NCBI GenBank assembly: GCA_022376925.1
Contig: JAIOJX010000028.1
Location: forward strand, 74,427,001-74,491,000
DNA from: Tragulus kanchil
Lineage: Eukaryota > Chordata > Mammalia > Artiodactyla > Tragulidae
Direction: 5' to 3'
DNA length: 64,000 bases
The notes beneath the pieces were generated by a model that was given only the letters and a program-made list of their open reading frames with translations, ran no database searches and was not told the origin of the DNA. This document shows positions 33,895-45,135 of the stretch, one piece after another. The position numbers and the translations under genes were made by a program. Numbering within the stretch: the stretch's first letter is position 1; every line of letters starts with the position of its first letter.

Positions 33895-33990
33895 ACTTGA
33901 AAGGAACATTAAGGATCTTTTAATCCAACACTCTTGGTTTTACAAACAAGGAAGTGGAGGCTCAGAGTAATGGAGCTTCGGCTTTAGCAT
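33895..33990 (-). mobile_element. MIR/MER-type old repeat
   Basis: 'Cattaaggatcttttaatcc', 'aacactcttggttttacaaa', 'caaggaagtggaggctcaga' is a familiar old-repeat pattern. The family is uncertain. Confidence 0.5.
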
Positions 33991-34002
33991 CAGCCCTTCT
34001 AA

Positions 34003-34613
34003 TGAATATTTAAGGTAGATTTCCTTTAGGACTGATTGGTTTGATCTCCTTGCAGCCCAAGAGATTCCCAAGACTCTTCTCCAACACCACAATTTGAAAA
34101 CATCAATTCTTCAGCATTCAGCCTTTTTTACGGTCCAACTCTCACATCTGTACATGACTACTGGAAAAATCACAGCTTTGACCATACAGACCTTTGTTGG
34201 CAAACGAGGTCTCTGCTTTTTTAATACACTAAGTTTGTCATAGCTTTCCTTGCAAGGAGCAAGCGTCTTTTAATTTCATGGCTGCAATCACCATCCACAG
34301 TGATTTTGGAGCCCAAGAAAATAAAGTCTGTCACTGTTTCCAGTGTTTCCCCATCTATTTGCCATGAAGTGATGGGACATGATGCCGTGATTTTAGTTTT
34401 CTGAATGTTGAATTTCAAGCCTGCTTTTTCACTCTCCTCTTTCATCCTTATCAAGAAGCTTTTTAGTTCCTCATCACTTTCTGCCATAAGAGTGGAATCA
34501 TCTGCATGTTGATATTGATATCAATATAGTTGATAATGTGTAATCCTGCAATCTTGATTCCAGCTTTTGAATTATCCAGCCCAGCATTTTGCATGATATG
34601 CTCTGCATATAAG
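34003..34613 (-). mobile_element. BovB (RTE) LINE, 3' part (D9 copy A)
   Basis: The minus strand encodes 88 residues at 34221-34487, beginning MAESDEELKSFL, with FLGSKITVDGDCSHEIKRRL, the C-terminal reverse-transcriptase/thumb region of BovB-type RTE elements. Both edges of the open frame are closed, so the ORF is broken. The upstream BovB sequence resumes at 44918 beyond an inserted L1, and this piece is repeated at 35102-35706. Confidence 0.9.
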
Positions 34614-35100
34614 TTTTTTTTTTTTTAATTCTTTATTTTAAAGGTTTTACAGAGTTTTGTTGTTCACAGATATGTATGTTCCCAGATCAGTCATATGCAT
34701 AACCCTGGTCCCCACCCCCATAGCTCCCCCCATCCCACCACTCCGGACCAACGCCCCATGCCTTTGTGAGCACTCCTATTCCCTTAGCACAATGACAATA
34801 GCTATCTTTTCCACACATGACAGTATAGGTTTCCATGTTACTCCCTCCATGCCTCCCCCTCCCTATTTCTTCCACACAATGTCCATATGTCTATGCTCTG
34901 CCTGTTTTTCCATGAGTTCACTGCATGTGTTATACAGACCATCCTACTAGATTCCATATATGTGTGTTAGCATACTATATTTGTCTTTCTCTTTTTGACT
35001 TACTTCACTTTTTATGATAGGTTCTAGAGCCAGCCACTACATTAGGACTGAGTCTTCTACATTTCGTTTAACACCTGAGTAGTATTCCATTGTATATATG
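34614..35100 (-). mobile_element. L1 3' UTR and ORF2 end (D9 copy A)
   Basis: T(14) at the left edge is the antisense poly(A). It is followed by a CTTTATTTTAAAGG block (AATAAA signal in antisense) and the pyrimidine-rich antisense 3' UTR. Extra copy of 35708-36193, produced by D9. Confidence 0.9.
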
Positions 35101-35101
35101 A

Positions 35102-35706
35102 ATTTAAGGTAGATTTCCTTTAGGACTGATTGGTTTGATCTCCTTGCAGCCCAAGAGATTCCCAAGACTCTTCTCCAACACCACAATTTGAAAACATCAA
35201 TTCTTCAGCATTCAGCCTTTTTTACGGTCCAACTCTCACATCTGTACATGACTACGGGAAAAATCACAGCTTTGACCATACAGACCTTTGTTGGCAAACG
35301 AGGTCTCTGCTTTTTTAATACACTAAGTTTGTCATAGCTTTCCTTGCAAGGAGCAAGCGTCTTTTAATTTCATGGCTGCAATCACCATCCACAGTGATTT
35401 TGGAGCCCAAGAAAATAAAGTCTGTCACTGTTTCCAGTGTTTCCCCATCTATTTGCCATGAAGTGATGGGACATGATGCCGTGATTTTAGTTTTCTGAAT
35501 GTTGAATTTCAAGCCTGCTTTTTCACTCTCCTCTTTCATCCTTATCAAGAAGCTTTTTAGTTCCTCATCACTTTCTGCCATAAGAGTGGAATCATCTGCA
35601 TGTTGATATTGATATCAATATAGTTGATAATGTGTAATCCTGCAATCTTGATTCCAGCTTTTGAATTATCCAGCCCAGCATTTTGCATGATATGCTCTGC
35701 ATATAA
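35102..35706 (-). mobile_element. BovB (RTE) LINE, 3' part (D9 copy B)
   Basis: Same 88-residue reverse-transcriptase remnant (35315-35581) as copy A. This copy directly abuts the complete L1 and so marks the true left flank of the L1 insertion. The last bases CTGCATATAA (35697-35706) recur at 44917-44926. Confidence 0.9.
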
Positions 35707-37077
35707 GTTTTTTTTTTTTAATTCTTTATTTTAAAGGTTTTACAGAGTTTTGTTGTTCACAGATATGTATGTTCCCAGATCAGTCATATGCATAACCCTG
35801 GTCCCCACCCCCATAGCTCCCCCCATCCCACCACTCCGGACCAACGCCCCATACCTTTGTGAGCACTCCTATTCCCTTAGCACAATGACAATAGCTATCT
35901 TTTCCACACATGACAGTATAGGTTTCCATGTTACTCCCTCCATGCCTCCCCCTCCCTATTTCTTCCACACAATGTCCATATGTCTATGCTCTGCCTGTTT
36001 TTCCATGAGTTCACTGCATGTGTTATACAGACCATCCTACTAGATTCCATATATGTGTGTTAGCATACTATATTTGTCTTTCTCTTTTTGACTTACTTCA
36101 CTTTTTATGATAGGTTCTAGAGCCAGCCACTACATTAGGACTGAGTCTTCTACATTTCGTTTAACACCTGAGTAGTATTCCATTGTATATATGTACCAGA
36201 GCTTCTGTATCCATTCATTCGTCGATGGACATCTAGGTTGCTTCCATGTTCTGGCTATTGTATAGAGAGTTGCAATGAACATTGGGGTACAGGTGTTTCT
36301 TCCAGTTTTAATTTCATCAGGATATAAGCCTAGTAGTGGGATTACTGGGTCATAGGGTGCTTCTATTTTTAGTTTTTTAAGAAATCTCCATACTGTCTTC
36401 CATAGAGGCTGTATCAATTGACATTCCCACCAGCAATGTAAGAGGGTTCCCTTTTCTCCGCACCCTCTCCAGCATTTATTGTCTGCAGATTTTTTGATGA
36501 TGCCCATTCAGACGGGTGTGAAGTGATATCTCATTGTAGTTTTGATTTGCATTTCTTTAATAATAAGTGAGGTTGAGCATCGTTTCATGTGCTTTTGGGC
36601 CATCTGTATGTCCTCTTTGGAGAGGCGTCTCTTTAGATCTTTTTCCCATTTTTTGATTGGGTTGTTCATTTTTCCAGTGCTGAGTTGTCTGAGTTGCTTG
36701 TAGATTTTGGAGATTAATTCTTTGTCTGTTATTTCATTTGCTATGATTTTCTCCCACTCTGTGGGCTGTCTGTTGAGCATTTTTGTAATTTCTTTTGCTG
36801 TACAAAATCTTTTAAGTTTCATGAGGTCCCACATGTTCATTTGTCTTTTCAGTTCCGCTATTTTAGTAGGTGGGCCAGAGAAGATCTTGCTTTGATTGAT
36901 GTCCTTGAGGGTTTTGCCTATATTCTCCTCTAAGAGTTTGATGGTTTCTGGCCTTACATTTAAGTCTTTAATCCATTTGGAGTTGATCTTTGTGTATGGT
37001 GTCAGGGAATGTTCCAACTTCATTTTTTTGCATGTAGCTGTCCAATTTTCCCAGCACCACTTGTTGAAGAGGCTGTC

Positions 37078-39299
37078 TTTGTCCCATTTTATAGTTTCGC
37101 CTCCTTTGTCAAAAATAAGGTACCCATAGGTGCGTGGGTTTATCTCTGGGTTCTCTATCTTGTTCCATTGGTCGATAGTTCTGTTTTTGTGCCAGTACCA
37201 TACTGTCTTGAGGACTGTTGCTTTGTAGTAGAGTCTGAATTTGGGGAGGCTTATTCCTCCAGCTCCATTTTTCTTTCTCAGGATTGCTTTGGCTATTCGA
37301 GGTCTTTTGTGTTTCCATATGAACTGTGTTATTCTTTGGTCTAGTTCTGTGAAAAATGTCAATAGTATTTGAATAGGTATTGCATTGAATCTGTAGATGA
37401 TATCTGGTAGTATGGTCATTTTCACAATATTGATTCTTCCGACCCAGGAACATGGAATATCTCTCCATCTGTTTAAGTCTTCTTTAATATCTCTCATGAG
37501 TGTCTTGTAATTTTCTGTGTATAGTTCTTTTGTTTCTTTGGGTAGGTTTATTCCTAGATATTTGTATTTTTTGGTTGCAGTGGTGAAGGGGATGGCCTCT
37601 TTGATTTCGTTTTCTGATTTTTCATTGTTTGTGTATAGGAATGCCAGTGATTTCTGTGTGTTGACTTTGTATCCTGTGACTTTGCTGAATTCGTTGATTA
37701 GCTCTAGTAGCTTTGTAATAGAGTCTTTGGGATTTTCTATGCATAATATCATGTCTTCTGCAAAAAGAGAGAGCTTGAGTTCTTCCTTTCCAATCTGGAT
37801 TCCTTTGATTTCTTTCTCTTCTCTTATTGTTGTTGTTAGGACTTCCAGGACTATGTTGAATAAGAGTGGTGAAAGTGGACACCCCTGTCTTGTTCCTGAT
37901 CTTAGAGGGAATGCTTTCAGTTTTTCACCATTGAAGATAATGTTCGCTGTGGGCTTCTCATAGATGGCTTTCACTATGTTAAGATAAGTTCCTTCTATGC
38001 CCATTTTTTGAAGAGTTTTTATCATACATGGATGCTGTGCTTTGTCAAAGGCTTTTTCTGCATTTATTGAGATGATCATGTGATTTTTGTCTCTCAATTT
38101 GTTGATATGGTGTATCGCATTGATTCATTTGTGGGTATTGAAGAACACTTGCATGCCTGGGATGAACCTGACTTGATTGTAATGTAGGTTTTTGTCCCAT
38201 TTTATAGTTTCGCCTCCTTTGTCAAAAATAAGGTACCCATAGGTGCGTGGGTTTATCTCTGGGTTCTCTATCTTGTTCCATTGGTCGATAGTTCTGTTTT
38301 TGTGCCAGTACCATACTGTCTTGAGGACTGTTGCTTTGTAGTAGAGTCTGAATTTGGGGAGGCTTATTCCTCCAGCTCCATTTTTCTTTCTCAGGATTGC
38401 TTTGGCTATTCGAGGTCTTTTGTGTTTCCATATGAACTGTGTTATTCTTTGGTCTAGTTCTGTGAAAAATGTCAATAGTATTTGAATAGGTATTGCATTG
38501 AATCTGTAGATGATATCTGGTAGTATGGTCATTTTCACAATATTGATTCTTCCGACCCAGGAACATGGAATATCTCTCCATCTGTTTAAGTCTTCTTTAA
38601 TATCTCTCATGAGTGTCTTGTAATTTTCTGTGTATAGTTCTTTTGTTTCTTTGGGTAGGTTTATTCCTAGATATTTGTATTTTTTGGTTGCAGTGGTGAA
38701 GGGGATGGCCTCTTTGATTTCGTTTTCTGATTTTTCATTGTTTGTGTATAGGAATGCCAGTGATTTCTGTGTGTTGACTTTGTATCCTGTGACTTTGCTG
38801 AATTCGTTGATTAGCTCTAGTAGCTTTGTAATAGAGTCTTTGGGATTTTCTATGCATAATATCATGTCTTCTGCAAAAAGAGAGAGCTTGAGTTCTTCCT
38901 TTCCAATCTGGATTCCTTTGATTTCTTTCTCTTCTCTTATTGTTGTTGTTAGGACTTCCAGGACTATGTTGAATAAGAGTGGTGAAAGTGGACACCCCTG
39001 TCTTGTTCCTGATCTTAGAGGGAATGCTTTCAGTTTTTCACCATTGAGGATAATGTTCGCTGTGGGCTTCTCATAGATGGCTTTCACTATGTTAAGATAA
39101 GTTCCTTCTATGCCCATTTTTTGAAGAGTTTTTATCATACATGGATGCTGTGCTTTGTCAAAGGCTTTTTCTGCATTTATTGAGATGATCATGTGATTTT
39201 TGTCTCTCAATTTGTTGATATGGTGTATCGCATTGATTCATTTGTGGGTATTGAAGAACACTTGCATGCCTGGGATGAACCTGACTTGATTGTAATGTA
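37078..39299. repeat. Tandem duplication D10 inside L1 ORF2 (unit 1,113 bp)
   Basis: Copy A is 37078-38190 and copy B 38191-39299. Four extra bases (GGTT, 38187-38190) lie at the junction. I noticed one substitution (37936 A versus 39049 G). It repeats the reverse-transcriptase core of the L1, including the FAED motif, and would insert about 370 codons. Confidence 0.97.
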
Positions 39300-40260
39300 T
39301 GAGTTTTTTGATGTGTCATTGAATTCTGTTTGCTAGGATTTTGTTGAGGATCTTGGCATCTAAGTTCATCAGTGAAATTGGCCTATAGTTTTACTTTTTT
39401 GTGTTGTCTTTGCCTGGTTTTGCTATCAGGGTGATGGTGGCCTCGCAGAATGTGTTTAGGTGTTCCTGTGCAATTTTTTGGAAGAGTTTTAGAAGGACAG
39501 GCATTAGCTCTTCTTTAAAGGTTTGGTAGAATTCGGCTGTGAAGCCATCTGGCCCTGGGCTTTTATTTTGGGGTAGATTTTTTTATCACAAATTCGATTT
39601 CTGAGCTTGCGATTGGGTTGTTCAAAGTTTCTGTTTCTTCCTGGCTCAGTCTTGGGAGATTAATCTTCCCCAAGAAACTGTCCATTTCTTCCAGGTTGTC
39701 CAGTTTGTTGCCATAGAGTTGTTCATAATAGTCTCTTAGAATCCTTTGGATTTCTGCATGATCTGTTGTAATCTCTCCTTTTTCATTTTTGATTTTGTTG
39801 ATCTGGTTCTTCTCTCTCTTTCTCTTGATGAGTCTGGCCAGTGGCTTGTCAATTTTGTTTACCTTTTCAAAGAATCAGCTTTTTGTTTTATTTATGTTTA
39901 TTATAGTTTCTTTCATTTCTTTCTCATTTATTTCTGCTCTAGTTTTTATAATTTCTCTTCTTCTACTGGATTTGGGGTGTTTTTGTTCTTCTTTCTCCAG
40001 TTGTTTTAAGCGGATGGTTAGGTCATCTGCTTCATATTTTCCTAGTTTCTTCAGGTGGGATTGTATTGCTATAAATTTCCCTCTTAGAACTGCTTTTGCA
40101 GTATCCCATAGGTTTTGCACGCTTGTGTGTTCATTGTCATTTTCTTCTAGGAATTTTTAAATTTCTCCTTTGATTTCCTCAGTGATCAGTTGGTTTTTTA
40201 GGTATGTGTTGTTTAATCTCCATGTGTTTGTGGTTTTAGGGGTTTCTTTCCTGTACTTGA

Positions 40261-42442
40261 TCTCTAGTCTCATTGCATTGTGGTCTGAGAAGATAGTTGA
40301 TATTATTTCAGTTTTCTTGAATTGACTGAGGTTTGGTTTGTGGCCCAAGATGTGGTCTATCCTGGAGAATGTTCCGTGAGTACTTGAGAAGAAAGTGTAT
40401 TCTTCTGCTTTTGGGTGGAAGGTCCTAAAGATATCGATGAGGTCCATCTCTTCTAGTGTGGCATTTAAGGCTTGTGTTTCTTTATTAATTTTCTGTTTGG
40501 ATGATCTGTCCATTGGTGTGAGAGGAGTGTTAAAGTCTCCTACTATTATTGTGTTATTGTTGATTTCTTCTTTTATGTCTGAAAGTATCTGTCTTATATA
40601 TTGAGGTGCCCCTGTGTTGGGTGCGTAGATATTCATGACTGTTATGTCTTCTTCTTGGATAGATCCCTTAATCATGATGTAGTGACCTGCCTTGTCTCTT
40701 AGAATCTTCTTTACTTTAAAGTCTATTTAGTCTGATATGAGGATTGCTACTCCAGCTTTCTTTTGATTTCCATTTGCATGGAATATCTTTTTCCAGCCTC
40801 TCACTTTCAGTCTATGAGTGTCTCTAGGTCTGAAGTGGGTCTCTTGTAAACAGCATATATATGGGTCATGTTTCTGGATCCATTCAGCCAGCCTGTGTCG
40901 TTTGGTTGGAGCATTTAGTCCATTTACATACAAAGCAATTATTGATACGAATGTTCCTATTGTCATCTTCTTAGAAGTTTGGGGTTTGATTTGTAGGACT
41001 TCTACTCTTGTATTTATTGGCTATATCAGGCCCTTTAACACTTGTTGTAGGGCTGTCTTTGTGGTACAGAATTCTTTTCGTTTTTGTCTGTCTGTGAAGC
41101 TTTTGACTTCTCCATCAATTCTGAATGAGATTCTTGCTGGTTAGAGAATTCTTGGTTGGAGGTTATTCTCTTTTAGCCGTTTAAATGTGTCTTGCCATTC
41201 TCGTCTGACCTGCAGGGTTTCTGTTGAAAGATCCGCAGTTAGATGTATGGGGTTCCTTTATATGTTATTTGTTGTTTGCTCCTAGCTGCTTTTAGTAATC
41301 TGTCTTTATATTTCGTCTGCGTTAGTTTGATTAGAATGTGCCTTGGTGTGGTTGATGTCTCTAGTCTCATTGCATTGTGGTCTGAGAAGATAGTTGATAT
41401 TATTTCAGTTTTCTTGAATTGACTGAGGTTTGTGGCCCAAGATGTGGTCTATCCTGGAGAATGTTCCGTGAGTACTTGAGAAGAAAGTGTATTCTTCTGC
41501 TTTTGGGTGGAAGGTCCTAAAGATATCGATGAGGTCCATCTCTTCTAGTGTGGCATTTAAGGCTTGTGTTTCTTTATTAATTTTCTGTTTGGATGATCTG
41601 TCCATTGGTGTGAGAGGAGTGTTAAAGTCTCCTACTATTATTGTGTTATTGTTGATTTCTTCTTTTATGTCTGAAAGTATCTGTCTTATATATTGAGGTG
41701 CCCCTGTGTTGGGTGCGTAGATATTCATGACTGTTATGTCTTCTTCTTGGATAGATCCCTTAATCATGATGTAGTGACCTGCCTTGTCTCTTAGAATCTT
41801 CTTTACTTTAAAGTCTATTTAGTCTGATATGAGGATTGCTACTCCAGCTTTCTTTTGATTTCCATTTGCATGGAATATCTTTTTCCAGCCTCTCACTTTC
41901 AGTCTATGAGTGTCTCTAGGTCTGAAGTGGGTCTCTTGTAAACAGCATATATATGGGTCATGTTTCTGGATCCATTCAGCCAGCCTGTGTCGTTTGGTTG
42001 GAGCATTTAGTCCATTTACATACAAAGCAATTATTGATACGAATGTTCCTATTGTCATCTTCTTAGAAGTTTGGGGTTTGATTTGTAGGACTTCTACTCT
42101 TGTATTTATTGGCTATATCAGGCCCTTTAACACTTGTTGTAGGGCTGTCTTTGTGGTACAGAATTCTTTTCGTTTTTGTCTGTCTGTGAAGCTTTTGACT
42201 TCTCCATCAATTCTGAATGAGATTCTTGCTGGTTAGAGAATTCTTGGTTGGAGGTTATTCTCTTTTAGCCGTTTAAATGTGTCTTGCCATTCTCGTCTGA
42301 CCTGCAGGGTTTCTGTTGAAAGATCCGCAGTTAGATGTATGGGGTTCCTTTATATGGTGTTTGTTGTTTGCTCCTAGCTGCTTTTAGTAATCTGTCTTTA
42401 TATTTCGTCTGCGTTAGTTTGATTAGAATGTGCCTTGGTGTG
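40261..42442. repeat. Tandem duplication D11 across the L1 ORF1-ORF2 boundary
   Basis: Copy A is 40261-41357 and copy B 41358-42442 (spacing 1,092-1,097 bp). Seven extra bases (GTTGATG, 41351-41357) are at the junction. Copy B lacks five bases near 41432 relative to 40335, and two or three bases differ near 41265/42357. The unit holds the ORF1 3' end, the inter-ORF spacer and the endonuclease region, so each is present twice. Confidence 0.96.
41021..41350 (-). pseudogene. Extra copy of the L1 ORF1 3' end (D11 copy A)
   Basis: Repeats the ORF1 C-terminal sequence at 42113-42442, including the in-frame TAA (41141-41143) and the terminal TAG (41021-41023). It is an isolated fragment with no start. 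Confidence 0.8.
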
Positions 42443-42999
42443 TTTCTTCTGGGGTTTATCCTCTATGGATCTCTTCATGCTTCTTGGACTTGGTTGACTA
42501 TTTCCTTTCCCATAAGGAGGTTTTCAACTATAACCTCTTCAAGAAGTTTTTCATAGCCCTTCTTCCCCTTTTCTTCTGGAACTCCTATAATTCTAATGTT
42601 GGTGCGTTTGATATTGTCCCAGAAGTCTCTGACGCTATCATCAGTTCTTTTAGTTCTTTGGGCTTTGTTCTGTTCTTCAGCACTTATTTCCACCATTCTG
42701 TCTTCCAGCTCACTTATCTGTTCTTCAGCCTCTGATACTCTACTTTTGAGACCTTCTATAGTATTTTTGAGTTCAGCAATTGAGTTGGTGGTCTCCATTT
42801 GCTTATTTTTCATTTCTTGCATGTCTCTTCTCAGTGCACTAATTTCCTCTAATACTCTGTTTTCGGTGTTTTGCATCCTCATTAGTATAGCTTTTCTGAA
42901 TTCTCTTTCAGATAATTTGTCTATCTCCTCCTCTGTCATTTGAAGCTGTGTTTCTCTAGCTCGGTCCTTCATTTGTGCAGTGTTTCTCTGTCGTTTCAT
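42113..42999 (-). pseudogene. L1 ORF1 (RNA-binding ORF1p), inactivated
   Basis: The N-terminal part (42475-42999, 174 residues from MKRQRNTAQMKDRARETQLQ) has a long heptad-rich segment (MTEEEIDKLSEREFRKAILM onward) typical of the ORF1p coiled coil. It ends in the RRM start NIRIIGVPEEKGKKGYEKLL. The C-terminal domain continues in another frame down to TAG at 42113-42115 with an in-frame TAA at 42233-42235, probably from TAC. ORF1p normally trimerises and coats L1 RNA; this copy cannot be made intact. Confidence 0.88.
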
Positions 43000-44917
43000 T
43001 ATTAGGTTAATTTTTGTTTCTTTGTGTGTGTCTGTGTGTATGGAGTTCTTATTCCCACCAGGCTTCTTGGTTGAATTCTCCCTTCCTTCGGGTTTCTGTC
43101 CTTCTAGAAGGATTCAGTGGCTTGTGTCTTGGGTGGTGCTAGGTCTTGTTTACAGGTGAATAATCTATAGTGTTGTATGTTCTTTGGTAGTTTTGGGTCT
43201 TAGAATCAGGGATTCCACTCCGAGGATCCCTGATTTGATGATTGGTCTGGGAGTGTAGGCTCTATGTTTGGTTTGCTATGGTGTTCCATGATATTAGTTC
43301 AAATACTAGCATGTGAGGAACAAGAGGTGCATCCCTGATCATCTAACCAGTCTTACAGAGATAAAGCATAGGAAATCTTTCTGGCAAACGACACAATCAA
43401 AGATGATACTTGCCCGTTAGGCTTTGAATTAATTAAAATAGTGCCTCAAAAAATAGATCCAGGGCAAGGTCCTGGCTTGGACTATTTCATTGAAAGCAAT
43501 TTTTGACTAAGACATGTGTTGGGAGTGAGGAGGAGGAGAGTGTATGGGCAATGAGAAGCAATAGATTTGTCTTGGAAGGATTTTATAGGGTTACGTAGCC
43601 AAGATTAGTGTGTTGTATTGTTTAGTGCAGCTGGAAGAGAATAGTGGAGACAGGAATGTAGGAAATATTTATCTAGAGAATAGTGGTAGATATGAGAAAG
43701 TTTTACATTTAGAACATAGACGGAGGAAGCAGTGGCAAAGAGGAAAGGAAATTATTAGTTTCCAAGAATTAAATTTTTTTAAAAAATTAAAAATTAAAAA
43801 AGAGAAATTAAAAATTAAAAAGGGAAGAAAAACTTAATAAGAAGAGACAAAAAAAAAAAAAAACCCAAACCTGACCGATCAATCAAATAAACAGAACCAT
43901 TCACAACAAATAAACAAACAAAAAAAGCTAAATACTGTCCCTGGTTTTTATCCTCTCATCTGTCTGGTGGAAGCCGATCTGCTCTCAATGGTGCTGTCTT
44001 GATGATGTAGCCTTTCCCTTACAGGACCGGTTGCTATGGTTTCTGTTTTTGTTTTCAGCCAAATAAGACTTTGCTGCAAGCTCAGGTGCTGGCCGGAGCA
44101 GCGGGCTGATCCCAGTCAGTCGGGTCGGGGGCCAAGGCGCGCGCAGTCCCGTGTTGGAGGGGGGCACCCCGGCTCTACCGCGCACCTGCCGGTAGCCTCC
44201 AATACCTGCCCTTCTCCCGGCTTCCTTTACTGTGGGTGTAGCTATGGGGGTGCATGGGCTCCTCCGCCACTGGCGCGCACGCACTGCCAGTTACGCGTCC
44301 AAGTCCCGAAGGCAGGCACAAACTTTCCCGTCTGGCTCGAGCCCGGTCCCTGGTCAGCAATCCGTGAGCAACTTACCTCCTCCGTTCAGCAAGCCCCTCA
44401 CTAGGAGTGCTTGAACTTACCTGGTGCCAGGCGGGAAGTCGCGATTTTTGCAGGGCCAAGCGGTGCAATTTTCGCACTGGGCGCACCCTCCCGGCTCCAG
44501 GTCGCTAGGCAGCACTCCGCGGGGATCTTCCCAATTGCGATCCCCCCCGGCCCTGCTCCAGTATCCTATCTTCGTAGTGTCTTAATTTCTGCCGGCGATC
44601 CGGCCAGATTCTTGGAATTTTCACGCTGAGTGCTACCCTCTCTCCCTCAACGCTCCACTCAGGCCCCCTTTTAGGGCACTTGCTAGCGCTCTCCGTCGGT
44701 GCGGTCAGGCGTGGGGGTTAGGATAGACGATTCTCAGAAGAGTAGCTCCAGGAAAGTTCTGGCTGTTCCCTCTTTGACCCTCGCAGACCTAAGGAGTTCT
44801 TCTGTCATCTAGCGGCTGGTTTGTTTTTGGTGTTTCATTTCTTGATTAGTTCTCGTGATTCTGTTAGGGAGCTGGTGGAATCTTCCCCTCATTCCTCCGC
44901 CATCTTGACTCCCCCCC
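43000..44917 (-). promoter_or_regulatory. L1 5' UTR with internal promoter, GC-rich
   Basis: About 1.9 kb upstream of ORF1. The outer part (about 43960-44890) is GC- and CpG-rich (for example CGGGTCGGGGGCC, GCGCGCAGTCCCG), unlike the surrounding AT-rich DNA, and would look like a CpG island. An A-rich purine tract at 43770-43930 lies between it and ORF1. L1 5' UTRs drive pol II transcription from within; no functional evidence exists here. Confidence 0.82.
44897..44907 (-). promoter_or_regulatory. YY1-type motif at the L1 5' end
   Basis: The plus strand reads CCGCCATCTTG, so the minus strand reads CAAGATGGCGG within the first 20 bp or so of the L1. This is the classic YY1 core (AAGATGGCGGC) in the same position and orientation as in human L1, where it fixes the transcription start. 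Confidence 0.8.
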
Positions 44918-45135
44918 TGCATATAAATTAAATAAGCAGGGTGACAATATACATACTGAACTTATTCCTTTCCCAATTTTGAACTAGTCCATTGTTCCAC
45001 ATCAGTTCTAAGTAACTTTCCTGGGATCGCTGTTGCTTCTTGACAGTATACAGGTTTCTCAGGAGACACGTAAGGTAGTCTGGTACTCCCATCTCTTTAA
45101 GAATTTTCCACAGTTTGTTATGATAATATGATAGA
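44918..45135 (-). mobile_element. BovB (RTE) LINE, upstream part
   Basis: Sequence such as 'aataagcagggtgacaatat', 'tcctttcccaattttgaact', 'caggtttctcaggagacacg' and 'ctcccatctctttaagaatt' is antisense BovB just 5' of the piece ending at 35706. The two pieces are one element interrupted by the L1. The BovB homology fades near 45130. Confidence 0.85.

Larger units (their letters stand above)
34008..36193. repeat. Tandem duplication D9 spanning a BovB-L1 boundary
   Basis: Copy A is 34008-35100 and copy B 35102-36193 (spacing 1,093-1,094 bp). The unit covers BovB sequence plus the last 490 bp or so of the inserted L1, so the BovB-L1 insertion point itself is duplicated. Breakpoint homology is only a few A/T bases. 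I noticed substitutions at 34175 versus 35256 (T/G) and 34760 versus 35853 (G/A). Confidence 0.96.
36130..42058 (-). pseudogene. L1 ORF2 (endonuclease-reverse transcriptase), inactivated
   Basis: Order on the minus strand: endonuclease start (MTIGTFVSIIALYVNGLNAP, 42058 downward, repeated at 40966), catalytic motifs GDFNTPLT, SRIDHIL and SDHNAM (40157-40675), reverse transcriptase (36508-38097; extra copy 38125-39210) and the Cys motif C-x3-C-x7-H-x4-C in [18 protein letters not shown] (36130-36507). Defects visible: an in-frame stop after ILISD (about 40726), a stop where a CGA codon probably stood (38125-38127 and 39238-39240), a stop before the Cys domain (36505-36507), and FAED in place of the usual FADD catalytic motif. 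The D10 and D11 repeats also break the frame. Confidence 0.9.
35708..44917 (-). mobile_element. Near-full-length young L1, minus strand, nested in BovB
   Basis: Runs from poly(A) (antisense T-run at 35708) through 3' UTR, ORF2, ORF1 and a GC-rich 5' UTR to the start at about 44917. TGCATATAA on both sides (35698-35706 and 44918-44926) is a candidate target-site duplication, and BovB sequence continues on both sides in one orientation. The span is 9.2 kb, but D10 and D11 add about 2.2 kb; without them it is about 7.0 kb, the normal length of a mammalian L1. ORFs carry stops and substitutions, so it is not autonomous as shown. Confidence 0.93.

Noticed and set aside
37517..37963. 148-codon plus-strand frame, repeated at 38630-39076
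   Set aside because: Antisense shadow of L1 ORF2. The minus strand carries the real reverse-transcriptase coding.
42475..42999. 174-residue coiled-coil frame as a possible host structural protein
   Set aside because: Its position upstream of L1 ORF2, the RRM start NIRIIGVPEE and the 5' UTR make it L1 ORF1.
43960..44890. CpG-rich stretch as a host gene promoter
   Set aside because: It lies wholly within the L1 5' UTR and ends exactly at the L1 start with the YY1-type motif. No host first exon follows on either side.
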